A DNA stretch of 64,000 nucleotides from contig JBAIAC010000276.1 in the NCBI GenBank assembly GCA_037349315.1, positions 372,001 through 436,000 on the forward strand, read 5' to 3'. Position 1 is the first letter of the stretch. Each line of letters begins with the position of its first letter. This stretch comes from Chelydra serpentina. Taxonomy: Eukaryota > Chordata > Testudines > Chelydridae. The notes beneath the pieces are model-generated. The model saw only the letters and a list, made by a program, of their open reading frames with translations. It made no database searches and was not told the origin of the DNA. Below are positions 18,745-31,198 of the stretch, piece after piece. A program made the translations under genes and the position numbers.

Positions 18745-21700
18745 TGTGGGATAATGCACACAGCATCTCTCTCAGAGAGCAACAGTGACCCCGGGTGGCC
18801 ACGTGGGGTAACGCACACAGCATCTCTCTCAGAGAGCAACAGTGACACCGTGTGGCCACGTGGGGTAATGCACACAGCGTCTCTCTCAGAGAGCGACAGT
18901 GACACCGGGTGGCCACGTGGGGTAATGCACACAGCATCTCTCTCAGAGAGCAACAGTGACACCGTGTGGCCACGTGGGGTAACGCACACAGCGTCTCTCT
19001 CAGAGAGCAACAGTGACACCGAGTGGCCACGTGGGGTAATGCACACAGCGTCTCTCTCAGAGAGCAACAGTGACACCGAGTGGCCACGTGGGGTAACGCA
19101 CAAAGCGTCTCTCTCAGAGAGCAACAGTGACACCGGGTGGCCACGTGGGGTAATGCACACAGCGTCTCTCTCAGAGAGCAACAGTGACACCGTGTGGCCA
19201 CGTGGGGTAATGCACACAGCGTCTCTCTCAGAGAGCAACAGTGACACCGTGTGGCCACGTGGGGTAATGCACACAGCATCTCTCTCAGAGAGCAACAGTG
19301 ACACCGTGTGGCCACGTGGGGTAATGCACACAGCGTCTCTCTCAGAGAGCAACAGTGACACCGAGTGGCCACGTGGGGTAATGCACACAGCGTCTCTCTC
19401 AGAGAGTGACAGTGACACCGGGTGGCCACGTGGGGTAATGCACACAGCGTCTCTCTCAGAGAGCGACAGCGACACCGGGTGGCCACGTGGGGTAATGCAC
19501 ACAGCGTCTCTCTCAGAGAGCAATAGTGACACCGTGTGGCCACGTGGGGTAATGCACACAGCGTCTCTCTGCAGAGAGCAACAGTGACACCGTGTGGCCA
19601 CGTGGGGTAATGCACACGGAGTCTCTCTCAGAGAGCAACAGTGACACCGGGTGGCCACGTGGGCTAATGCACACAGCGTCTCTCTCAGAGAGCAACAGTG
19701 ACACCGGGTGGCCACGTGGGCTAATGCACACAGCGTCTCTCTCAGAGAGCAACAGTGACACGGAGTGGCCACGTGGGGTAATGCACACAGCGTCTCTCTC
19801 AGAGAGCAACAGCGACACTGGGTGGCCACGTGGGGTAATGCACACAGCGTCTCTCTCAGACAGCGACAGTGACACCGAGGGGCCACGTGGGGTAATGCAC
19901 ACAGCGTCTCTCTCAGAGAGCGACAGTGACGCTGGGTGGCCACGTGGGGTAATGCTCACAGCGTCTCTCTCAGAGAGCAACAGTGACACCGGTTGGCCAC
20001 GTGGGGTAACGCACACAGCCTCTCTCTCAGAGAGCGACAGTGGCACCGGGTGGCCACGTGGGGTAATGCACACAGCGTCTCTCTCAGAGAGCAACAGTGA
20101 CACCAGTTGGCCACGTGGGGTAACGCACACAGCGTCTCTCTCAGAGAGCGACAGTGGCACCAGGTGGCCACGTGGGGTAACGCACACAGCATCTCTCTCA
20201 GAGAGCAACAGTGACACTGGGTTGCCACGTGGGGTAATCCACACAGCATCTCTCTCAGAGAGCAAAAGTGACACTGGGTGGCCATGTGGGGTAACACACA
20301 CAGCGTCTCTCTCAGAGAGCAACAGTGACACCGGGTGGCCACGTGGGGTAACGCACACAGCATCTCTCTCAGAGAGCGACAGTGGCACCAGGTGGCCACG
20401 TGGGGTAACGCACACAGCATCTCTCTCAGAGAGCAACAGTGACACTGGGTTGCCACGTGGGGTAATCCACACAGCATCTCTCTCAGAGAGCAAAAGTGAC
20501 ACTGGGTGGCCATGTGGGGTAACACACACAGCGTCTCTCTCAGAGAGCAACAGTGACACCGGGTGGCCACGTGGGGTAACGCACACAGCATCTCTCTCAG
20601 AGAGCAACAGTGACACCGGGTGGCCACGTGCGGTAATGCACACAGCGTCTCTCTCAGAGAGCAACAGTGACACTGGGTGGCCACGTGGGGTAATGCACAC
20701 AGCATCTCTCTCAGAGAGCGACAGTGGCACCAGGTGGCCACGTGGGGTAACGCACACAGCATCTCTCTCAGAGAGCAACAGTGACACTGGGTTGCCACGT
20801 GGGGTAATCCACACAGCATCTCTCTCAGAGAGCAAAAGTGACACTGGGTGGCCATGTGGGGTAACACACACAGCGTCTCTCTCAGAGAGCAACAGTGACA
20901 CCGGGTGGCCACGTGGGGTAACGCACACAGCATCTCTCTCAGAGAGCAAAAGTGACACTGGGTGGCCATGTGGGGTAACGCACACAGCGTCTCTCTCAGA
21001 GAGCAACAGTGACACTGGGTGGCCACGTGGGGTAACGCACACAGCGTCTCTCTCAGAGAGCAAAAGTGACACTGGGTGGCCATGTGGGGTAACGCACACA
21101 GCGTCTCTCTCAGAGAGCAACAGTGACACCGGGTGGCCACGTGGGGTAATGCACACAGCGTCTCTCTCAGAGAGCAACAGTGACACTGGGTGGCCACGTG
21201 GGGTAACGCACACAGCGTCTCTCTCAGAGAGCAACAGTGACACCGAGTGGCCACGTGGGGTAATGCCCACAGCGTCTCTCTCAGAGAGCAACAGTGACAC
21301 TGGGTGGCCACGTGGGGTAACGCACACAGCGTCTCTCTCAGAGAGCAAAAGTGACACTGGGTGGCCATGTGGGGTAACGCACACAGCGTCTCTCTCAGAG
21401 AGCAACAGTGACACTGGGTGGCCACGTGGGGTAATGCACACAGCGTCTCTCTCAGAGAGCAACAGTGACACTGGGTGGCCACGTGGGGTAACGCACACAG
21501 CGTCTCTCTCAGAGAGCAACAGTGACACTGGGTGGCCACGTGGGGTAACGCACACAGCGTCTCTCTCAGAGAGCAACAGTGACACCGGGTGGCCACGTGG
21601 GGTAATGCACACAGCGTCTCTCTCAGAGAGCAACAGTGACACCGGGTGGCCACGTGGGGTAATGCACACAGCGTCTCTCTCAGAGAGCAACAGTGACACC

Positions 21701-22193
21701 GGGTGGCCACGTGGGGTAATGCACACAGCGTCTCTCTCAGAGAGCAACAGTGACACCGGGTGGCCACGTGGGGTAATGCACACAGCATCTCTCTCAGAGA
21801 GCAACAGTGACACTGGGTTGCCACGTGGGGTAATCCACACAGCATCTCTCTCAGAGAGCAAAAGTGACACTGGGTGGCCATGTGGGGTAACACACACAGC
21901 GTCTCTCTCAGAGAGCAACAGTGACACCGGGTGGCCACGTGGGGTAATGCACACAGCGTCTCTCTCAGAGAGCAACAGTGACACTGGGTGGCCACGTGGG
22001 GTAACGCACACAGCGTCTCTCTCAGAGAGCGACAGTGACACTGGGTGGCCACGTGGGGTAATGCACACAGCGTCTCTCTCAGAGAGCGACAGTGACACTG
22101 GGTTGCCACGTGGGGTAATGCACACAGCGTCTCTCTCAGAGAGCAACAGTGACACCGGGTGCCACGTGGGGTAATGCACACAGCATCTCTGCC
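18745..22193 (-). repeat. 57-bp minisatellite array 2, about 60 units
   Basis: Reverse orientation relative to array 1. Units contain CCACGTGG (some CCATGTGG), GTAATGCACACAGCG, CTCTCTCAGAGAG and CAACAGTGACAC. A multi-unit variant cassette (GGCACCAGGTGG, then GGGTTGCC with TAATCCAC, then CAAAAGTGAC with CCATGTGG) recurs near 20160, 20390 and 20730, with parts near 21780, showing higher-order structure. Open on both strands for hundreds of codons, but not a gene. Confidence 0.95.
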
Positions 22194-22700
22194 AGAGAGC
22201 TCACCTCTCATACCGGGTGGAGAAGCTGGAGAAAGTGGTGGCAGGTCTTCGATGGGTCGGCTGGTAGAGCGAAGGTCTGGAGCCAGCGCTCAGGAAGTCA
22301 TCCTTACATCGCCCTTGTGACTCCAGCTTGAAGCAGAGCTTCTTTTCCTTCCCCTTGCTGAGAAGGAGCAAGAGAAGGAAGAAAGCTCACATGGGCCAAC
22401 TGGGTACACAAGCCCACGCTGCTTTTCCCTGCTGTGGGGCATGAAATAAGGGACTCATGGCAGGTAAACCCACTGCTGCCCTTCCAGAAAACAGCCCAGC
22501 CCTGACCCCAAAGAGCAGGCTAAAACCTGGGGGTGAACTAGGGTCCTCTAGATCATCAGTCTAATGCTCTCCTCACTGAGCTACTTCAGCATCTACAAGT
22601 GACTATTTTGACCTGCTGCTTCTGTGTCTGGGATGTTTCTGTCAGTCCTGGCACACAAGAAGGACGTCATTGCGAGAGGCCCATGAGGGGAAGATGAATT
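22194..22700. repeat. Phe/Val duplicon, copy 3
   Basis: GGAGAAAGTGGTGGCAGG, GGTCTGGAGCCAGCGCTCAG and TTCCTTCCCCTTGCTGAG match 4515-4650 and 15340-15490. It borders the large satellite array. Confidence 0.8.
22518..22590 (-). pseudogene. tRNA-Phe-derived pseudogene, anticodon changed to GAU
   Basis: Reverse strand GCTGAAGTAGCTCAGTGAGG, stem TTAGA/TCTAG with loop CTGATGA. Position 36 is changed, so the triplet is GAT (Ile) rather than GAA. T loop TTCACCC and T-stem changes indicate decay. Confidence 0.75.
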
Positions 22701-22734
22701 TTGCCGGCCTTACTCAGCCCTGTGAAGTGTTACC

Positions 22735-23025
22735 CTGGACTCAGCTCTCCATTGTTCTGTCTGCTTTGGGGCAGGGACCATAACACGTCCTGCTGCATTC
22801 GTTATTTCAAAGGGTGGTTTAGGATTTTCAGTCTCAGACACGGTGCACAAAGCAGGACTCCACCCTCGGCGTAAACTAAATGAGCCACCCACAGATTCTG
22901 GCAGCCACAAGGAGCCATTTGGTGTGAGAGTCAGACCTGCCCCTGTCCCAGAGGGAGGGGTCATCTGGGAGGGGACTGGCACACGGACCTGTAGGCTCTT
23001 AACTCCCAAACTTTCAGTAACGAAC
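22735..23025 (+). repeat. Dispersed ~300-bp block, copy 3
   Basis: Direct copy of 7470-7790 (GGGGCAGGGACCATAACACG; CCAAACTTTCAGTAAC). Confidence 0.7.
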
Positions 23026-23029
23026 TAAG

Positions 23030-23898
23030 ACATAGTGCCCAGCAGTGACTAAACCATAGTGTCTATCCACACCTGACTCCCTGCCAGCCCCCACCTGGGC
23101 CTTTGCTTGTGTTTGGATTCTGCAAAGCAGAGGAGCAGGGGAAGTTTCCCTTGCAAGCTGTGTGTGTGAAAATCCTTGGCCAGGTCTGCACTACAAAGTT
23201 ATTTCAGCATCATTATATTGCTCAGGCATGTGGAAAACACACGATGCTCCCTCGATCGCCAGCTTTTGGCTGGTGCACACACGGCAATGCCACGTCTGGA
23301 GACAAATCTGCCCTCTGTCGGCAACAAAATCAAACCACCTCGACGAGAGGCCTGGAGCTTTTTGCAGCAAACTGAGAGTGACAAAGTGTCAGTGTAGAGG
23401 CTGCTGGTCATTACATCACCAGAACTGGCCTCCACCAGTATCCCACAATGCCCGCCGGGAACTCCCTGCCCTGCGTTCCTGCTCCAGAGGCTGGGCCCCT
23501 CCCCTCTCATCGCTGCGGGAAGTTCTGACGGCTGAGCCTGCTGCTCTGCTCCGGCAGCAAGGAGCAAATCACTGCCGGGGGATGCTGCTCCCCTGCACGG
23601 CGACCACGGAGCTGGGGGGCGGAAGCTCCTTACAGTGGGGGGGCCACCGGCATCTAAACTCACCCCATGACGACCCTTTCCCCAAGGACCTGCACTCACT
23701 CCTCCCCTTCTCCCTGAGGCCCCAACCCTACACCGCCCCGTCTCCCTGAGGCTCCGTCCCACCCTGTTCCCCCAAGGCCACAAACACAGAATGCCTCTTC
23801 TCGTCAGGCCTCCGTCCTGTTCCCCCCTCCACTGTTCGTCCTTACGGCTGGTAACCCCCCTGTTCCGGCCCCTGACACAGAGCCAGGCAGGCAGCAGC

Positions 23899-23933
<35 letters not shown>

Positions 23934-24445
23934 GGAGAGACACTGCTGTGCAGTGCTGAGCTGAACCAGTGAGGGAAGCGGGGGCTGATGTCAGGGGTGT
24001 TCCCCTCCCCTTGCTTCAGGACTGGGGTGTCCCCCTCCCCCTGCCTGAGGACTGGTTGGTTCCAGCACCTGTCTGAGCTTAGACACAGTGTGCCAGCACA
24101 CTCTCTCTTCCCCAACGCACACACTGGCTCTCCACACACACACACACTGCAGTTGGGAAGCAGCTGGCAATCCAGTAGGCTGCCCATGGAACAATGGGAT
24201 AGAGAAATCTGCATCATGTGATGCTGTACCGGCCCATGAGCCATTGCAAACCCCTCCCACAGCACCCTGCGGCCAGTTGCACAGTGCAATACCTACCCAC
24301 AGTGCACTGCTCTTTGGGGCGTTTACAGGGCTGCTGGCGTGGATGCGCTCTGGTGACACAAGCAGCATAGTGTGGACATGCAACAGCAGTTTAATTATAA
24401 CGGTTTAACTAAAGTGGCATAACTCAGCAGTGTGGACATAGCCTG
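23030..24445. mobile_element. Probable decayed DNA transposon(s)
   Basis: Left part GGCCAGGTCTGCACTACAAA is shared with 8110-8165. The right end GCAGTGTGGACATAGCCTGAG resembles the inverted terminus seen at 43243 and 46855 (GGCTGTGTCCACACTACAGA). The interior holds GC-rich sequence and a (TG)n(AG)n tract at 23899-23940. No transposase frame; limits uncertain. Confidence 0.45.
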
Positions 24446-24449
24446 AGAG

Positions 24450-24800
24450 TGAGATGAGACAAGACCTAGCTCCGCTTGACACCAAGGAAGCTCAGGTACT
24501 GAAACTAAAGAACCACAAGTTCCTCTGTAGTTGACAGGATTTGAACCTGCACAGGGAGATCCCAATGGAGTTCAAGTCCAGCACCCTAACCACTCAGCCA
24601 CAACTACTTGACTGACACAGGTATCTCATGCCACATCTACTTCTGTTCTCATTGAGTGATCATTTCCCCTTGTTTGCTCACACCAGCTTCCACAACAGAC
24701 GCACTGCTGTGCAGTTGTGTAAGTGTGTCCGTGACTGAACAGCAAGAATTTCTGCTCATTTCCCTTCTGGCTGGAGCATGATGAGAGTGTGTTTGTGGTT
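24450..24800 (-). repeat. Ser duplicon, inverted copy
   Basis: Reverse complement of about 42890-43240 and 46500-46850, centred on tRNA-Ser (AACCACAAGTTCCTC; GAATTTCTGCTCATTTCCC; TGTGTTTGTGGTTAATGA). Confidence 0.8.
24526..24607 (-). tRNA. tRNA-Ser(UGA)
   Basis: Class II, 82 bases. Acceptor GTAGTTG/CAACTAC is perfect, D arm TGGCTGAGTGG, anticodon loop CTTGAAC (TGA), long variable arm, T arm CAGGTTCAAATCCTG. One mismatch tops the anticodon stem (CTGGA/TCCAT). Paralogues at 43083 and 46703 read AGA. Confidence 0.82.
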
Positions 24801-26400
24801 AATGAGGTTGCTGTAGATTGTTGTCAATTTCCCTCATTCCAGCTGCGAGATCACATCAGGTTTGAAAACTGGAAACCCTGCTCAAGGCAAAGAAAACAAG
24901 GGAGGTCAGTGTAATTTGTGGGATACTTGTCACAAGGACTATTCCATGGTTTTAACCCCTGCTCATTTTAAAGTAGTAATATCCCAAGGCCATCTTCCTT
25001 GACTTAAAGTGGCAGGAGAGTTATTATTATAAATCATATTCATTACCTTTGTGCCTAAGGACCAAGTAAGAAGTGGGTCCCCATTGTGCTAGGCAAGGTA
25101 CAAACCCAGAATAGTAGATGGCCCATGCCCTGAAGAATTTACAATCTAAATAGACAAGACAGACACAGAATGGGGGAAGGGGTAGAACCCACCAGCAGAG
25201 TGAACTATGTGGAGGCAGAGTGACAGATCTGATGAACACAGGCATATCTCTTGAAACAATTGTATTTAATGGTATGACTAGGGCCAGTGTTTTCTGGAAA
25301 TTGCCGCTTTTACTGCATTTTTTTCTGGAATTACTCTTCATTTCTGGAATCACCCTTCATATCCGGAATTGCTGAACAGAGGGTGGGTGGGGCATGTAGG
25401 GTCACAACCCCCCAGATGTCTGCCCAGAGACACCTGACTCATCGCCAGGGTGTGGGGCGGAGGTGATGTGTGGCCAGGGCACACATGGTCACGCCCCACT
25501 CCCCCCCCGCCCCAGATTTCTGCCTGGGGACACCTGACTCCACCCCAGGGCACAGGGCAGAGGCTGGGGACTGGCTGCAGTTGAGACTTGCTGCTAATTT
25601 CTTCCCTCCTCATGCAAGTCTGGGTTCAGCAAAACCACTGTGCAGCTTCCCCTGGGCAGGTAGGGGAACCCTGCCCAGGGGAACCTTGAAAGGGGGGCGC
25701 CAGGCTCCCACCTCATGCTGCAGAGCAGACGGCGCTCGCAGCTGCTCTCGGCTGCGTCCACAGCCCCTCTCCCCTGCTCATCTCCCCTGCGCACAGCGGG
25801 TTCATTCCCCGTCCCCCCAGCACACAGCCGGCTCTAGGCTCTCAATGCCCAGTGTCTGGGCCCCACCTCCCCCACACGGGTGGCTCCTGTCCCCTCCCCC
25901 CAATGCACTTTCAGGCTGTAAAGGATTATATATTGCTCATGTTTGTCAATTACTCTGTTTTCATTGCCAGCAAACACTGGCCCAGTTCTGACTGTTATCT
26001 GTATATCTGAGCCAGCCCTTGACAGCATGAATACTCCACAGACTATGATGCTGAGATGGGCCAGATGACACCGGGGAGGGCTGAGGGATGGGTTTCCTGT
26101 GCAATCTGGTGTCACTAAGGGGTGATGAATGCCAGATCTCCAGGCTGGTTATGCAGATCTCCAGCTTTTGAAGCTTTGCCCCACGCAGAAAGGGGCAGTG
26201 ACTGATTTCACCTCTTTCAGGAGACTGAAGAAGACAGACTTTTTGGGGAGAAACAGCGGAGTTTGAATTGACTTAGAGGGGTCTTTTGGGGCTACAAACT
26301 GACATGACCTGTAATCTAAAAGAGGGAAGGTTTTAAGGAAGGTTTTAATACACTTTGGAACTGATCAGGGATTCCCAAGCGGACTGATGAGGGGACGATG
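24801..26400. other. No gene; ancient repeat fragment at 25035-25180
   Basis: 25075-25165 (CCCCATTGTGCTAGGCAAGG ... ATTTACAATCTAAATAGAC) looks like the widespread amniote CR1/L3-type 3' fragment. 25385-25600 holds two diverged copies of a GCCC-rich CTGACTC segment. No exon recognised. Confidence 0.4.
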
Positions 26401-27567
<1,167 letters not shown>

Positions 27568-28170
27568 CTGTAGGCTGAGACCTGCAAGAGTTTAGCTATT
27601 TGAGGTCTTGGAGCAAAGAAAAGCTGACATAAGTAAATGACTGAGGAATAACCCGATGCCCTAAGATTATAGGGAAAGAGGAATCAAGTGGTAACAGTGT
27701 GAAAAATTAGCCAGAAGATTAATTTTAAATTAAAAAATTCTGTAAAGGCACCTCTGTTTCCAAATGTGTGTGAATGTTAATGAGAGATGATCAGAACCAC
27801 ATTATAAAAAAGGGGGTGCCCAGAGGGAGAAAATTAAGCTCCCTATGGAATACTCCAGCAGGAACCATCCCTCTACTGATGATCAATCCATTGGAGACTC
27901 ATCAGACCCTACCACTATTGCTAAGGATGGGAGTAGAACTAGATTTGTAACTTTTGCATAGGGCTTTATAGAATTTCTCTATGCTTGGGGATTCAGAACT
28001 TTAATTGCAACTTGTACGTGTGAATGTCTGTGTGGTCACTGCCCTTGGTCTGTGTGTGTTCCTGGACTATACATGTGAAGCGAGTAGCCGAGGTGACTTT
28101 CACTCTGTTAAGTTTGGAACTGTAGCCAGCAGAGGCGGACCCAGGGCGGTGTAATACCACATTACAACAT
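27568..28170 (+). mobile_element. Possible LTR fragment in the KRAB intron
   Basis: Starts TGTAGGCTGAGACC, has a TATA-like ATTATAAAAAAGG near 27803 and ends ACATTACAACA. The AT-rich U3-like then mixed composition suits a retroviral LTR, but target duplications were not seen. Confidence 0.4.
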
Positions 28171-29122
28171 GCACTTTAAATAAAAGAAAAGGCTGCACAC
28201 TACACCACACACCAGGCCAGCCTTACCTCTGCGCTGCTGCTGGCGGTGGCTTTGCCTTCAGAGCTGGGCACTTGGTCGGCAGCCACTGCTATCAGGCCGC
28301 CCTGCCAGGGCTTAATCTGTGCTGGGGCTGAGCTCCGGCCGCTCTTTAATACAAAGTGAGCACCGGAGGGAGGCATCGGGGCCTAGAGGGGATGGTGGGG
28401 AGCTCATGAGGGCCAGGGGTGATGGGGGGGGGGCACCAAAATATAAGTTTGCCCAGGGTGCCATTTTCTCCAAGGCCAGCCCTGGAGCTGGATACGGCGG
28501 GAGGGGCATATCCCCTAAGGCAGGAGTCCCTGGACCTCTGGGGAGCTGTAAGCAGGTTTCAGGGGGTCCTCCAAGCAGGGCCAGTGTTAGACTCGCTTGG
28601 GCCTGAGGCAGAAAGATGAAACCTCCCTGCATGGGGCTGAAGGCTGGGTCCTGAGCCCTGCCCCCAGGGGCTGAAGCCAAACTATGAGCCATTAGCTTTG
28701 CGGGGGGGCCTGTCACATGGGGCCCCAGGCACTTGCCCTGGTTACCACCCCCTAATGCCAGCCCTGGCTTTTATATGCAGAGAAACATGCCGATGCAGGG
28801 CCGTGGGGGGTTTATAGCGTGTTGAGGGGGCTCAGACAGAAAAAGCTTAAGAACCCTCCCTAAGCCTCATTGGTGGGTGCCCCCTAGATCTAGATCTAGC
28901 CGCTGGTTACTCAGGTCAGGCTCCAGCACTGGGATCTGCTCCATTTTCCCAGCCCCACCTAGGTGGGTTGTTTCCTGTTCCACAAATTAGGGCATTTCCA
29001 CCTTCCAACCTCAGGGGTCCGTTGCTAGAATCTAGGCCACTTATTAAACATCTCCCAGCAGGTTTGCCCCACCCAGGCCTCCTCCCAGTCTCCATCCTGT
29101 GAATTTCCTGTCCCGCCCCAAC
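28171..29122. other. Intronic, no gene recognised
   Basis: GC-rich, probably old transposon debris (GGGCTGAGCTCCGG; CAGGGCCAGTGTTAGAC). Nothing coding supported. Confidence 0.35.
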
Positions 29123-29245
29123 TAGGGTGACCAGATGTCCCAATTTTATAGGGACAGTCCTGATTTTGGGGTCTTTTTCTTATATAGGCTCCTATTACCC
29201 CCCACCCCCGTCCCAATTTTTCACATTTGCTGTCTGGTCACCCTA
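29123..29245 (-). mobile_element. Tc1/mariner-like MITE, 123 bp
   Basis: TAGGGTGACCAGATGTCCC to TGTCTGGTCACCCTA, in the opposite internal orientation to 42503. A partial second end (TGCTGTCTGGTCATCCTAG) follows at about 29295-29326. Confidence 0.8.
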
Positions 29246-29430
29246 GTGTGCGTGTGTGTGTGCACTATTTGCATCCTTGTGCCACTTCCCTCTCAAATTT
29301 TTCACACTTGCTGTCTGGTCATCCTAGCTCCAACCTCCAAACCAGACAGTGCAAACGTTCCCATCTCTGGTGTATTTGCTGTCCCTCTTCCTCCCGCAGG
29401 AACCCACCAGCAACCCCCGATAATCCCTAC

Positions 29431-29454
29431 CTGGACTGGCTCCTCTGCAGCCAT
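29431..29454 (-). CDS. KRAB gene start exon, coding part
   Basis: ATG at 29454-29452 opens MAAEEPVQ and ends at CCAG|GTAGGG, a good donor. Eight codons ending ..PVQ spliced in phase 0 to the KRAB-A exon [10 protein letters not shown] is the usual N-terminal layout of reptile and bird KRAB proteins. An upstream acceptor may be CCTGCCAG or TTGCTCCAG within 29475-29525. The intron to the KRAB exon is about 2.3 kb. Confidence 0.65.
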
Positions 29455-29459
29455 GTCTC

Positions 29460-29850
29460 TCCCCTGTCCCATGGGAGGACGGGATGAACTGGAGCAAAAC
29501 ACGGACATTATTCTGCAGCCTGGCAGGGTGAGAAGGGCAGTTGTGGAGGTTTCAGAACAGGCTTTAATTAATTTCACAGCACGATTCCCCCAGGCTTTTC
29601 CCCTGCAGACAGACACCCTAGAGTCTGCCATGCTGAGAAAATGCTCGATCTCTTTATTACAGTGGAGACCTGGCCACTCCTGCCAGGCTAAACCCACAGA
29701 GACATTTTTCACCTCTTTTCTCCCTCCCCCCATTCTGTAACAAAGCATCTGAACACAATGCTAGAAAAAAGCAGAGCCAAAGTATTTACTGTGGGGGATT
29801 CCCTTGGACACTGACCCCACGGCAGCCACACCCCAGTAGGAGGGATATGG
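29460..29850 (-). repeat. KRAB-gene 5' segment, paralogous to the palindrome arms
   Basis: Read on minus, TTTTTTCTAGCATTGTGTTC, AAAAATGTCTCTGTGGG and the following ~200 bases match the arms at 36390-36620 (+) and 39360-39600 (-). Conserved peptide-like stretches (e.g. FLSMADSRVSVCRGKAWG here) may reflect shared non-coding ancestry. Confidence 0.7.
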
Positions 29851-30183
29851 AGTCAGGAACTGGGTTTTCCTCTGTTTGATCCTCATCTTTTCCACAGGAA
29901 AATGATTTCACCCAGGGTGCAGTAATACATCTGTCTGGGCAGATTAGAGATCTGGAAATCGCTCTCAAAACTCTTCTCTCCCATGGCTCCTTTCAGTCTC
30001 TCTTTCTCCTTTTCCCTGTCCCCTCTCCCTGCCCGTCTGGTAGGAAAGTCCCATTCCTGGGTTGTTTGCTTCCCCAAGGCTGGATTTGCTCCTGCAATTG
30101 CTAATGGTGTTAGGTAAAAAGCAAGTCCCTACTCACCTCTCCAGCACCCGAGTTCGTGCGGAGTTGGTATGGGGCTCACAATC
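29851..30183. other. No gene recognised
   Basis: Pyrimidine-rich stretch at 29990-30035; nothing else identified. Confidence 0.4.
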
Positions 30184-30592
30184 TGTCAGAGACCAGACAC
30201 CAATTCGTTGATCAACGGGCTCACACTATCCTTAGCTCAAAAAGCTTCAGAGTAAGTGTGGCAAGTTTATTAGCGGTGAGCATCAATATTTATACACAGA
30301 AGTAAACAAAGTGATTAACAGATCATAATGGTCATGCATAATCAATCAAGATTCTACAGGATAAAACAGGTTAAAATGTAAATTCTAAAAGACAAAGGGG
30401 AGATGGCTACTTAAGGGGAGGGGGGGGTTGTCATGAGTAGTTCCCAGGTCAGAGCTTTGATTAAAAGTTCAGACAGAGACATCAAGTCTGGGTTAAGTTT
30501 AAGCTCATCAAAAGTTCAGACTCAACAATGGGACGAGAAATGAGGGGGGAGGGTCTGTTTGAGTAGAGTCATTTTAAGGCCAGACCCCAGCA
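30184..30592 (-). mobile_element. Endogenous-retrovirus-type 3' LTR with polypurine tract
   Basis: On minus it starts TGCTGGGGTCTGG right after the purine run AAATGAGGGGAAAA (30593-30606), contains AATAAACTTG as polyadenylation signal (near 30265), and ends TGGTCTCTGACA. The purine tract implies the 3' LTR of a former provirus rather than a solo LTR; the interior beyond the tract is gone. Confidence 0.7.
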
Positions 30593-30606
30593 TTTTCCCC
30601 TCATTT

Positions 30607-31198
30607 CGTCCAGTTACCTGGCTCAGAATTTAGTATTAACAGGGCTCAGGGCTGCCCGAGGGGGCTGGTGCCAGCTGGAGAAAGTCATCACCTGGGCCGG
30701 GCAGAGAAGAAGGTTTAATTAAGGTCACTTCCCAGCACAGACCCCGCTGGGGGAGCAGCAGCTGCTAAGCCTGGTCGCCCAGATCACGCTGGAGGCTGCA
30801 GCGTCTGACCCAGGAAGCTGAACCCCAATATCCTGAGCAGAGAGGGACAGGGCGTTGGAGCAGCCTTCCCTCCTTGAGCTCTCTGGGGGGGCAGGTAATG
30901 AGAGCCCCTCCTCACAGGGGGAATTGCTGATCTCATTTGCCCCACTGTCGATCTGGAGTCACTCCTCGTCTGTCCAGGCAGTGACTCTGGATTAACAGTG
31001 GTGTCCGTGACACCAGGTTTCAGGAAGAACGAGTCCAGAGCGCTGTGGGAGAGACGGTTGTGGGGCAGCGCGAACCCCCTTCCCCCCTCCCGCACCCCCA
31101 GATCTAGGACAAGGACTCGGGGGATGAATTGTCCCAATGGAACCGGATGTTTCCGCAGTTTTCCAGAGGGGAGAAAAGCAGAATCGGTGATGTCACAT
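30607..31198. other. No gene recognised
   Basis: Between the LTR and the C-rich minisatellite. No motif of note. Confidence 0.4.

Noticed and set aside
19513..22211. Open frames of up to almost 900 codons over array 2
   Set aside because: Same satellite artefact in reverse orientation.
29302..29748. One continuous 148-codon protein on minus including MAAEEPVQ
   Set aside because: The upstream part matches the palindrome arms as non-coding homology, and the KRAB-gene layout with a donor after PVQ explains the start better.
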